Positions 18,352-25,597 of a stretch of DNA of 64,000 nt are shown here, piece after piece (positions within the stretch are counted from its first letter, which is position 1; the number at the start of each line of letters is the position of its first letter). Location of the stretch: positions 3,153,501 through 3,217,500 of the forward strand of contig NZ_CP117439.1 of assembly GCF_030687575.1 (NCBI RefSeq), in the 5' to 3' direction. The position numbers were made by a program, and so were the translations under genes. Source of the stretch: Pseudomonas sp. FP2309. Its GTDB lineage: Bacteria > Pseudomonadota > Gammaproteobacteria > Pseudomonadales > Pseudomonadaceae. The notes under the pieces were generated by a model, which saw only the letters and a list, made by a program, of their open reading frames with translations, was not told the origin of the DNA and ran no database searches.

Positions 18352-19419
18352 ATGGCGCTGAACGACCAATCGACCCAGATTCGCCCTGGCGAAGAACTTG
18401 ATGCCAGCCTGATCGATCCCTACCTCAAGGCCCATATTCCAGGCCTGAGCGGCACCCCCACGATCAGCCAGTTTCCGGGAGGCGCGTCCAACCTGACCTA
18501 CCTGCTGGAATACCCCGGCCAGGAATTCGTGCTGCGCCGCCCGCCCTTTGGCCACAAGGCCAAGTCCGCCCATGACATGGGCCGCGAATTCCGCATTCTT
18601 AACAGGCTTAAAGACGGTTTCCCGTATTGCCCCAAAGCCTATGTGCATTGCACCGACGAGTCGGTGATCGGCGCCGAGTTCTACGTGATGGAGCGCGTCA
18701 ACGGCATCATCCTGCGCTCCGACCTGCCCGCCGAACTGGGGCTGGACGCCACGGCGACTCAGGCGCTGTGCAAAAGCTTTATCGACAAATTCGTCGAACT
18801 GCACCAGGTGGACTACACCGCCTGCGGTCTGGGCGACCTGGGCAAACCCGAAGGTTATGTGGCGCGCCAGATCCGCGGCTGGAGCGAGCGCTACGAAAAA
18901 GCCCTGACCCCCGACGCGCCCAAATGGGAAGCGGTAACCGCCTGGCTCAACGACAAGATGCCCGCCGACCACCCCACCTCGAGCATCGTGCACAACGACT
19001 ACCGTTTCGATAACGTAATCCTCGACCCGCACAACCCGATGCAGATCATCGGCGTGCTCGACTGGGAACTGACCACCCTCGGCGACCCGCTGATGGACCT
19101 GGGCAACACCCTCGCCTACTGGATCGAAGCCGCCGACCCGGCACCGGTGCAATTGATGCGCCGCCAGCCGAGCAACGCCCCCGGCATGCTTACCCGTCGC
19201 CAGTTCGTCGACTACTACGCCGAACGCGCAGGCATCCAGATCGACAACTTCGACTTCTACTACACCTACGGCCTGTTCCGTCTGGCTGGCATCGTGCAGC
19301 AGATCTACTACCGCTTTTTCCATGGCCAGACCCAGGACAAACGCTTTGCGCAGTTCATTCAGATGAACAAACTGCTGGAGCAGATGAGCCTGAACGTCAT
19401 TCGTCAATCAGCCCTCTGA
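18352..19419 (+). CDS. Phosphotransferase family protein (APH/ACAD10-11 kinase-like)
   Basis: A 355-residue cytoplasmic protein of the aminoglycoside-phosphotransferase/choline-kinase fold. It has the N-terminal lobe PGGASNLTYLLEYPGQEFVLRR, the Brenner-type catalytic loop VHNDYRFDNVILD and the metal-binding LDWELTTLGDPLMDLG. This subfamily resembles the kinase domain of ACAD10/11, thought to phosphorylate 4-hydroxyacyl-CoAs, and is usually found beside acyl-CoA dehydrogenase or short-chain dehydrogenase genes. Here an SDR gene follows after 23 bp, consistent with a two-gene operon in fatty-acid-like catabolism. The ribosome site AGAAGGGA lies upstream of ATG 18352. Antibiotic resistance is unlikely. 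Confidence 0.85.
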   Translation: MALNDQSTQIRPGEELDASLIDPYLKAHIPGLSGTPTISQFPGGASNLTYLLEYPGQEFVLRRPPFGHKAKSAHDMGREFRILNRLKDGFPYCPKAYVHCTDESVIGAEFYVMERVNGIILRSDLPAELGLDATATQALCKSFIDKFVELHQVDYTACGLGDLGKPEGYVARQIRGWSERYEKALTPDAPKWEAVTAWLNDKMPADHPTSSIVHNDYRFDNVILDPHNPMQIIGVLDWELTTLGDPLMDLGNTLAYWIEAADPAPVQLMRRQPSNAPGMLTRRQFVDYYAERAGIQIDNFDFYYTYGLFRLAGIVQQIYYRFFHGQTQDKRFAQFIQMNKLLEQMSLNVIRQSAL

Positions 19420-19442
19420 TCGCACAAAAACAAGGAACCCCC

Positions 19443-20210
19443 ATGTCCAAGACTCATCTGTTCGACCTCGACGGCAAAATTGCGTTTGTGTCCGGCGCCA
19501 GCCGTGGCATCGGCGAGGCCATCGCCAAGTTGCTGGCCCAGCAAGGCGCCCACGTGATCGTATCCAGCCGCAAGCTCGAAGGCTGCCAGCACGTCGCCGA
19601 CGCGATCATCGCCGACGGCGGCAAAGCCACGGCGGTGGCCTGTCACATCGGTGAGATGGAGCAGATCACTCAAGTGTTCGCCGGCATTCGCGAGCAGTTC
19701 GGTCGCCTGGATATCCTGGTCAACAACGCGGCCACCAACCCGCAGTTCTGCAACGTACTGGACACCGACCTGGGTGCGTTCCAGAAAACCGTTGACGTGA
19801 ACATTCGCGGCTACTTCTTCATGTCGGTGGAAGCCGGCAAGCTGATGCGCGAAAACGGCGGCGGCAGCATCATCAACGTTGCGTCGATCAACGGCATCTC
19901 GCCGGGCGTGTTCCAGGGCATCTATTCGGTGACCAAGGCCGCCGTGATCAACATGACCAAGGTGTTCGCCAAGGAATGCGCCGAGTTCGGCATCCGTTGC
20001 AACGCCCTGCTGCCGGGCTTGACCGACACCAAGTTCGCCTCAGCCCTGGTAAAGAACGACGCCATCCTGAAAATGGCCCTGGCGCAGATCCCCCTCAAGC
20101 GCGTGGCCGACCCGAGCGAAATGGCGGGTGCGGTGCTGTTCCTGGCCAGTGACGCGTCCAGCTACACCACCGGCGTGTCGCTGAATGTGGACGGTGGTTT
20201 CCTGTCCTGA
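19443..20210 (+). CDS. SDR-family oxidoreductase
   Basis: A 255-residue classical short-chain dehydrogenase. It has the cofactor motif SGASRGIGEAI, NNAATNP, the catalytic Ser in INVASINGIS and YSVTK (Tyr-x3-Lys), then the C-terminal DASSYTTGVSLNVDGG typical of 3-oxoacyl-type SDRs. AAGGAACCCCC precedes ATG 19443. It is 23 bp downstream of the phosphotransferase gene, so both probably work on the same hydroxyacyl-type substrate. NAD versus NADP use is not clear from the loop. The MocR-type regulator next to it, transcribed the same way, may regulate the pair or itself. Confidence 0.9.
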   Translation: MSKTHLFDLDGKIAFVSGASRGIGEAIAKLLAQQGAHVIVSSRKLEGCQHVADAIIADGGKATAVACHIGEMEQITQVFAGIREQFGRLDILVNNAATNPQFCNVLDTDLGAFQKTVDVNIRGYFFMSVEAGKLMRENGGGSIINVASINGISPGVFQGIYSVTKAAVINMTKVFAKECAEFGIRCNALLPGLTDTKFASALVKNDAILKMALAQIPLKRVADPSEMAGAVLFLASDASSYTTGVSLNVDGGFLS

Positions 20211-20226
20211 CATCGCCTGGTTTGTT

Positions 20227-20265
20227 CAGATCGATTTGCGCGTAACCTTGGCGCAGATCGATCTG
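20227..20265 (+). promoter_or_regulatory. Candidate MocR operator: direct repeat CAGATCGAT(T/C)TG
   Basis: CAGATCGATTTG (20227-20238) and CAGATCGATCTG (20254-20265) are near-identical direct repeats 27 bp apart, immediately before the MocR-type gene at 20280. The second copy is also a perfect palindrome. MocR/GabR proteins typically bind direct repeats at their own promoters, so this is the likely autoregulatory site. Confidence 0.5.
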
Positions 20266-20279
20266 TCTCAGGATGAAAC

Positions 20280-21713
20280 ATGGAATTGCACATCGTCATC
20301 ACCGGCCGCAAGGACCTCGCCGCCCAGCTTTATCAGCAATTGCGCGAAGCCATCGCCACCGGGCGACTGTGCGCAGGCGCACAACTGCCGCCAAGCCGCC
20401 TGCTCGCCGAGCAGTTGGGTATCTCACGCAAAACCGTTTCCGACACCTACGCCAACCTGACGTACGAAGGCCTGCTGGTCGGCAGGATCGGTCGGGGCAC
20501 CTTCGTCAATGCGTGGGCACCGGCACCTGAGCGTGAACTCACCGCCACCGACCTGGCCTGCGCCGCCAACCTGGCCAAATGGCAGTCGCTGCCCACCCCC
20601 ATGCGCCACCCCACCCACGACAGCCTCCTGCGTTACGAATTTATCGGCGGCGCCACCAGCCGCCAGCAGTTCCCCCAGGATGAATGGCGCCGCTGCACCC
20701 AGGATGCGCTGCGGCGCATTGCGCAGAACAGTGGCTTCTACAGCCAGCCCGAAGGCCTGCCGTCGCTACGAAGTGCGATTGCCGGGCATATTGCGTTTTC
20801 CCGTGGCGTCAAATGCGGCGATGACGACATCGTCGTGACTAACGGCGCGCAGCAGGCGCTCGACCTGCTCGCCCGCGTGGTACTGGAACCGGGCAGCATC
20901 GTCGCCATGGAAGACCCCGGCTACAGCCCCGCGCGTCAGCTGTTCATGGCCATGGCCGCCCGCGTCGCCGGCGTGCCGGTGGATGACCAGGGCATTGTGG
21001 TCGAGAAGATTCCCGACGGGACGCGGTTGATCTATGTGACGCCATCCCACCAATTCCCCCTCGGCATGCCCATGAGCCGGGCGCGTCGTGAAGCGTTGCT
21101 GGCGCGCGCGTTCGAATTGGGGGCGATCATTATCGAGGACGATTACGACAGCGAATTCCGCTACGAAGGTCGCCCCACCGACTCGCTGCAAAGTATGGAC
21201 ACCCGTGGCGTGGTCACCTACGTCGGCACCTTCTCCAAAACCCTGCTGCCCGAGCTGCGCCTGGGCTACCTGGTGCTGCCGCCGGCGATCCACGGCGCGC
21301 TGATCAAAGCCAAGCAACTGACCGACCAGCACAGCTCCACGCTGGCGCAATGGGCGCTAGCCAAGTTCATCAGCGAAGGCTATCTGCTCAAGCATATTCG
21401 GCGCTGCCATACGGTGTATGCCGGGCGCCGTGAACGCATCCTGCAACGCCTGGCCGGGGATCTGTCGCCGTGGTTCGAGGCCGTGCCCAGCGTGGCCGGG
21501 TTCCATCTGGCCGCGCTGTGCACGGTGCCGGTGGATATTCCACAGTTGGTGGCATTGGCGCGCCAGGCGCAGGTAGGGTTGTATCCGCTGGAAGTGTTCT
21601 TCCACGACGCCCCCGTGCGTGCGGGGCTGATTATCGGTTTTGGCGCCATCGAAACCCTGGACATCGACCCGGCGCTGGACAAGGTGCGCAGCATTCTTCA
21701 GCAGATTGCCTAA
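20280..21713 (+). CDS. MocR/GabR-type transcriptional regulator with aminotransferase domain
   Basis: A 477-residue fusion of an N-terminal GntR winged helix (residues ~12-75; PPSRLLAEQLGISRKTVSDTYANLTYEGLL) to a fold-type I aminotransferase domain. PLP-site features include VTNGAQQALDLLARV, EDDYDSEFRYEGRP and the probable Schiff-base Lys at residue 320 in GTFSKTLLPELRLGYLV. Such regulators sense PLP with an amine or amino acid (GabR, PdxR, TauR). AGGATGAAAC precedes the ATG. Candidate direct-repeat operators lie at 20227-20265. The regulated gene is not obvious: either the upstream SDR pair or only itself. Confidence 0.9.
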   Translation: MELHIVITGRKDLAAQLYQQLREAIATGRLCAGAQLPPSRLLAEQLGISRKTVSDTYANLTYEGLLVGRIGRGTFVNAWAPAPERELTATDLACAANLAKWQSLPTPMRHPTHDSLLRYEFIGGATSRQQFPQDEWRRCTQDALRRIAQNSGFYSQPEGLPSLRSAIAGHIAFSRGVKCGDDDIVVTNGAQQALDLLARVVLEPGSIVAMEDPGYSPARQLFMAMAARVAGVPVDDQGIVVEKIPDGTRLIYVTPSHQFPLGMPMSRARREALLARAFELGAIIIEDDYDSEFRYEGRPTDSLQSMDTRGVVTYVGTFSKTLLPELRLGYLVLPPAIHGALIKAKQLTDQHSSTLAQWALAKFISEGYLLKHIRRCHTVYAGRRERILQRLAGDLSPWFEAVPSVAGFHLAALCTVPVDIPQLVALARQAQVGLYPLEVFFHDAPVRAGLIIGFGAIETLDIDPALDKVRSILQQIA

Positions 21714-21809
21714 GGGGCTTTGCGGCAGTTTGGTCGTTAGTGCTGACGCCCCTGTCGCAGTAAATCGCCCCAACGGCGGGCACAGGTTTGACCGCGTCCA
21801 GCCAGGCAT

Positions 21810-22439
21810 TCAGGGGCGTTTGAACTCGCGCCGCAGCGCTTCAATGCGCTGACGGCACAAGCAGCCTTCAAGATGGTCGTTGACCATCCCCATCGCCTGC
21901 ATCAACGCATACATCGTGGTCGGCCCCACGAACGTCCAGCCACGCTTTTTCAAGGCCTTGGACAACCTTACCGAGGCCGGCGAGGTGGGATTGCCCGACC
22001 AATAAGCCAGGTCCACCACGGCCGGACGCTCTTGCGGGCCGGGTTCAAACGTCCATAGCCACCTCGCCAGCGAGCCGGTTTCATCCACCAGCTCACAGGC
22101 CCTGCGCGCATTGTTGATGGCAGAAACAATCTTGGCCCGATTACGCACAATGCCCGCATCCTGCATCAAGCGTTCGATATCTGCCTCGCCGTACTGCGCC
22201 ACCCGGCGAAAATCAAAGCCGTCGAACGCCTGCCGGAAGTGCTCACGCTTGCGCAGAATGGTGATCCACGCCATGCCCGCCTGGAAGCCTTCCAGACAAA
22301 TCTTCTCGTACAGCTGGATATCAACCGCCACCGGCACGCCCCACTCATGGTCGTGGTAATGCGGATACTCCGCTGCCGACGTGCGCCACGCGCAATGGGT
22401 GCGTCCGGCCGGGTCGGTAATCAGTCCTGATGCGTCCAT
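21810..22439 (-). CDS. tag: DNA-3-methyladenine glycosylase I
   Basis: A 209-residue base-excision repair enzyme that removes 3-methyladenine from DNA. It shows the Tag pattern: THCAWRTSAAEYPHYHDHEWGVP (zinc-snap Cys and His), the substrate pocket region LEGFQAGMAWITILRKREHFRQAF, the helix-hairpin-helix region IVRNRAKIVSAINNARR, and the C-terminal GWTFVGPTTMYALMQAMGMVNDHLEGC, which supplies the second His and Cys of the zinc site. Length is close to E. coli Tag (187). Divergent from the dicarboxylate symporter gene; no operon partner. Confidence 0.93.
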   Translation of the reverse strand: MDASGLITDPAGRTHCAWRTSAAEYPHYHDHEWGVPVAVDIQLYEKICLEGFQAGMAWITILRKREHFRQAFDGFDFRRVAQYGEADIERLMQDAGIVRNRAKIVSAINNARRACELVDETGSLARWLWTFEPGPQERPAVVDLAYWSGNPTSPASVRLSKALKKRGWTFVGPTTMYALMQAMGMVNDHLEGCLCRQRIEALRREFKRP

Positions 22440-22524
22440 CCATCACCTCATGTGCCGAAAACGGATCATAAGCGAAAAATTTCGCACCCCGCCAATGGCT
22501 CAAGCCTGACCCTGAGCGACCAAC

Positions 22525-22535
22525 TGGTCAGACCG
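22525..22535 (+). promoter_or_regulatory. FadR-type GntR operator, site 1 (TGGTCAGACCG)
   Basis: TGGT-CAG-ACC fits the TGGTNNNACCA pattern bound by FadR-subfamily GntR regulators, one mismatch from a perfect palindrome. It lies 136 bp before the symporter ATG, in the gap shared with tag. Two such regulators are encoded just downstream of the symporter. Confidence 0.45.
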
Positions 22536-22610
22536 GAACCCGTCATTCGACGAATAATGACTTGTTATTTCAAAAATACTTGGCCTAGACTGGCGACGCA
22601 CTGGACTTAC

Positions 22611-22622
22611 CGGTATGACCAC
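22611..22622 (+). promoter_or_regulatory. FadR-type GntR operator, site 2 (CGGTATGACCAC)
   Basis: GGT-ATG-ACC flanked by C and A again fits the FadR-subfamily pattern. It is 49 bp before the symporter start, where binding could block the promoter or early leader. Confidence 0.45.
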
Positions 22623-22631
22623 AACAATTAA

Positions 22632-22650
22632 GCCCTGGAACCACCAGGGC
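22632..22650 (+). repeat. Leader hairpin before the symporter gene
   Basis: GCCCTGG-AACCA-CCAGGGC is a perfect 7-bp hairpin ending 20 nt before ATG 22671. It has no T run and so is more likely a leader element than a terminator. Confidence 0.45.
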
Positions 22651-22670
22651 ACCGAATAGAGATCCCTCCC

Positions 22671-23981
22671 ATGCTCAGATGGTGCTCGCGTTCGATTTTC
22701 CTGCAAGTCGTGATTGGTCTGATGCTCGGCATCGCCTGCGGCCTGGCCCTTCCCGAATTCTCTTCGCAACTCAAACCCCTGGGTGACGGCTTTATCAAGC
22801 TGATCAAAATGCTGATTGGCCTGATCGTGTTCTGCGTGGTGGTCAGCGGTATTTCCGGCGCCGGCGACCTGAAGAAAGTCGGGCGTATCGGCCTCAAGTC
22901 AGTGATCTACTTTGAGGTACTCACCACCATCGCCCTGGTGATCGGCCTGGTTCTGGCGTTCAGCACCGGCATCGGCCAAGGCGCCAACATCCACCTGGAG
23001 CAACTGTCCTCCGCCGGCCTCAATGAACTGGCCGACAAAGGTCAGCACATCAAAGGCACCAGTCAATTCCTGATGGACCTGATCCCCAACTCGGTGATCG
23101 GCGCATTTGCCGAGAACAACGTGCTGCAAGTGCTGCTGTTCTCCGTACTGTTCGGCAGCGCGCTGAACCTGGTGGGCGAAGCGGCTTCCGGCATCACTCG
23201 GCTGATCAACGAGCTGAGCCACGTCATTTTCCGCATCATGGGCATGATCGTGCGTCTGGCGCCGATCGGCGTGTTCGGCGCCATCGCCTTCACCACCAGC
23301 ACCTACGGGCTGGATTCGCTGCAACACTTGGGCAGCCTGGTGGGCTTGTTCTACTTGACCTGCCTGGCGTTCGTCGCACTGATCCTCGGCGCGGTGATGC
23401 GCCTGTCAGGGCTGCGCATGCTGCCGCTGCTCAAGTACCTGCGTGAAGAACTGCTGATCGTCATGGGCACTGCCTCCTCCGATGCCGTGCTGCCGCAGGT
23501 CATGCGCAAACTCGAACACCTGGGCATCGGCAGCTCCACCGTGGGCCTGGTGATTCCAACGGGGTATTCGTTCAACCTCGACGGTTTCTCGATCTACCTG
23601 ACCCTGGCTATCGTGTTTATCGCCAACGCCACCGGCACGCCGTTGTCGATGACCGACTTGCTGACCATCCTGCTGGTCTCGCTGATCACCTCCAAAGGCG
23701 CCCATGGCATTCCGGGCTCCGCGCTGGTGATTCTGGCGGCAACGCTCACCGCCATTCCGGCGATTCCAGTGGTGGGCCTGGTGCTGGTACTGGCGGTGGA
23801 CTGGTTCATGGGCATCGGCCGCGCATTGACCAACCTGATCGGCAACTGCGTCGCTACCGTAGCCATCGCCCGCTGGGAAAAGGACATCGACATCCAGCGC
23901 GCCAACAAGGTGCTCGACGGCCAGCAAGGGTACGCCTTCCAGGCCAAGAAGCCGGTACTGCCGGCGCATCAGGAGTTTTGA
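22671..23981 (+). CDS. dctA: Dicarboxylate/amino acid:cation symporter (DctA family)
   Basis: A 436-residue inner-membrane DAACS-family transporter for C4-dicarboxylates or acidic amino acids. Signature regions: KLIKMLIGLIVFCVVVSGI, the re-entrant hairpin VMGTASSDAVLP (Ser-rich), the NLDG motif GYSFNLDGFSIYL and SLITSKGAHGIPGSALVIL. Length fits DctA (~430-445). The start ATG 22671 lacks a strong ribosome site; a hairpin and two GntR-type operators lie upstream. Two FCD-type regulators follow immediately, suggesting substrate-controlled expression. It is probably a paralogue of the main DctA; the exact substrate is unknown. Confidence 0.88.
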   Translation: MLRWCSRSIFLQVVIGLMLGIACGLALPEFSSQLKPLGDGFIKLIKMLIGLIVFCVVVSGISGAGDLKKVGRIGLKSVIYFEVLTTIALVIGLVLAFSTGIGQGANIHLEQLSSAGLNELADKGQHIKGTSQFLMDLIPNSVIGAFAENNVLQVLLFSVLFGSALNLVGEAASGITRLINELSHVIFRIMGMIVRLAPIGVFGAIAFTTSTYGLDSLQHLGSLVGLFYLTCLAFVALILGAVMRLSGLRMLPLLKYLREELLIVMGTASSDAVLPQVMRKLEHLGIGSSTVGLVIPTGYSFNLDGFSIYLTLAIVFIANATGTPLSMTDLLTILLVSLITSKGAHGIPGSALVILAATLTAIPAIPVVGLVLVLAVDWFMGIGRALTNLIGNCVATVAIARWEKDIDIQRANKVLDGQQGYAFQAKKPVLPAHQEF

Positions 23982-24033
23982 CAGTACAGGGCCGGGAAGC
24001 CGGCCCCTCATTCATTTTTAAGGAGCGTACGAC

Positions 24034-24735
24034 GTGATCAGCACCTCAACCGTCGTCAATTCAGTCGTAGAAAAACTGCGCGCCGCCCTGGCGCGGGGCC
24101 AGTGGCGCCGCGGCGAGATGCTCCCCGGCCAGCGCGAACTGGCCGAACAGATGGGTATCAGCCGCCCCAGCCTGCGCGAGGCGGTGATCGTGCTGGAAAC
24201 CCTCGGACTGGTGCGTTCAATGCCCGGCAAAGGCGTGGTGGTGCTGGAAACCAGCGTCAGCGAACCACAGTCAAGCGACGCGGTGGCCGACGCCAGCCTC
24301 GAAGACATCCTGCAACTGCGCTACACCCTGGAGCCGTTCATTGTTGGCCTGGTGGCCCAGTCCATCAGCAGCAAGGAAGTCGGGCAACTGCGCCTGACCC
24401 TGATGGACATGCGCGAAGCCCTCGACGCAGGTGACGCCGAAGCGGGCATGAACGCCTACCTCGGCTTCCACGAAGAACTGTTCGCCCTCACCTCCAACCC
24501 GATCTTCCAGAACGTGGTGCAGCAGACCAGCAACGCGCTCAAGCAAAGCGCCCAAGTGCTGCGCAACTCCCCCGAGCACCTGGCCGAACGCCTTCAGGAA
24601 AACGAAGCGGTGGTGCGCGCCATCCGCAACAAGAACAGCGCCCTGGCCAGTGCCGAGATGCGTCGGCACATCCTTCAGGAAGGCCTGCGCATGGGCATCG
24701 CCCTGAACATCCCGGATGACCATCTGGGCAGCTGA
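24034..24735 (+). CDS. FadR-subfamily GntR regulator (FCD domain), first copy
   Basis: A 233-residue repressor/activator. It has an N-terminal winged helix (LPGQRELAEQMGISRPSLREAVIVLETLGLVRSMPGKGVVV) and a C-terminal FCD effector domain (LRYTLEPFIVGLVAQ, with metal-binding positions in GFHEELFALTSN and MRRHILQEGLRMG). FCD proteins bind small organic acids through a metal. The start GTG 24034 has AAGGAG 10 nt upstream. It lies 52 bp after dctA, so it probably senses the transported acid and controls dctA through the operators at 22525 and 22611. A second GntR gene follows 16 bp later. Confidence 0.88.
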   Translation: MISTSTVVNSVVEKLRAALARGQWRRGEMLPGQRELAEQMGISRPSLREAVIVLETLGLVRSMPGKGVVVLETSVSEPQSSDAVADASLEDILQLRYTLEPFIVGLVAQSISSKEVGQLRLTLMDMREALDAGDAEAGMNAYLGFHEELFALTSNPIFQNVVQQTSNALKQSAQVLRNSPEHLAERLQENEAVVRAIRNKNSALASAEMRRHILQEGLRMGIALNIPDDHLGS

Positions 24736-24751
24736 CTTTATGGAGACGACC

Positions 24752-25438
24752 ATGACCGCCCACGCCCTGCAACGCGAGCCGCTCCTCCCCGCCCTGCGCC
24801 TGGTGGCCGGTAAAAAGCCTTCGGTGGATGACATCTATCCACGGCTGTTCGACGCAATCCTCGAGCAGCGCATCGCGCCCGCCAGCCGCTTTACCGAGGA
24901 AAGCCTGGGTGAAAGCTTTGGTGTGAGTCGCAGCGTGATCCGCCGGGTGCTGGCCAAGCTGTCCCATCAGCAGGTAATCATCCTGCGCCCCAACCAGCGC
25001 GCCCAAGTGGCGGCGCCGGATGCCCAGCAGGCGCGGCAGATCCTCGAAGCGCGGCGCATGACCGAAATCACCGTGGTGAAACTGGCGTGTGCCCAGGCCA
25101 CGTCCGCACAGATACGCCAACTGCGCGAGTTGATCGCCCGCGAACGCGACTGCATAGAGCGCGACCAACGTGGACCGGCGATTCGCTTGTCGGGGGAGTT
25201 TCACCTGCAACTGGCGGTGATGGCGGGGAACGGTCCGTTGGCGCAGTTCCTCAACAGCCTCGTGCCGTTGACGTCGCTGATTATCGCGCAACTGGAAGCC
25301 AGGGCCTGCACGTATTGCGCGTGGCAGGAGCACGTGGCGATTGTGGATGCGATTGAGCACCGGGACTCGAACACCGCGGTGACACTGATGACCCAGCACC
25401 TGGATCACCTGGAAAGCAAATTACTCAAGCGCCACTGA
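24752..25438 (+). CDS. GntR-family regulator (FCD domain), second copy
   Basis: A 228-residue regulator with winged helix FTEESLGESFGVSRSVIRRVLAKLSHQQVIILRPNQRAQVA and an FCD-like domain (ILEARRMTEITVVKLAC, GEFHLQLAVMAGN, EHVAIVDAIEHRD, MTQHLDHLES; His and Asp metal ligands plausible). The start ATG 24752 has GGAG 7 nt upstream; the frame is open further back without a better site. Low similarity to the preceding regulator indicates a different subfamily rather than a recent duplication. Pyrimidine/purine catabolism regulators of this type are common, but the target here is most simply the neighbouring transporter. A terminator follows. Confidence 0.85.
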   Translation: MTAHALQREPLLPALRLVAGKKPSVDDIYPRLFDAILEQRIAPASRFTEESLGESFGVSRSVIRRVLAKLSHQQVIILRPNQRAQVAAPDAQQARQILEARRMTEITVVKLACAQATSAQIRQLRELIARERDCIERDQRGPAIRLSGEFHLQLAVMAGNGPLAQFLNSLVPLTSLIIAQLEARACTYCAWQEHVAIVDAIEHRDSNTAVTLMTQHLDHLESKLLKRH

Positions 25439-25494
25439 ACCGGAGCGAGAAAGCCCTCCCCAGATCCACCCTTATTTGATTGCGGGTGTTCCAA

Positions 25495-25534
25495 CAAAAA
25501 ACACCCCGTGAAAGCGTAGCCCTCACAGGGTGTT
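25495..25534 (-). terminator. Intrinsic terminator for gdhB
   Basis: Read leftward, arms ACACCCTGTGA and TCACGGGGTGT (one mismatch) enclose an 11-nt loop and are followed by a T6 run (A run 25495-25500 on the + strand). It lies 64 bp after the gdhB stop. Confidence 0.75.
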
Positions 25535-25552
25535 GGGGGTGACCCTCTCATT

Positions 25553-25584
25553 AGCCCCCGTATCTGAGGATACGGGGGCTTTTG
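25553..25584 (+). terminator. Intrinsic terminator after the GntR gene
   Basis: A perfect 12-bp stem AGCCCCCGTATC / GATACGGGGGCT with loop TGAG, followed by TTTTGTGTT. It ends the rightward dctA-gntR-gntR transcript. Confidence 0.85.
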
Positions 25585-25597
25585 TGTTACCGCCTGA

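Noticed and set aside
22581..22596. A possible sigma-54 promoter (TGGC...TGGCG) before the dctA-like gene.
   Set aside because: The GG-to-GC spacing is one base short and the -12 element is not TTGC; sigma-54 promoters tolerate little change in spacing.
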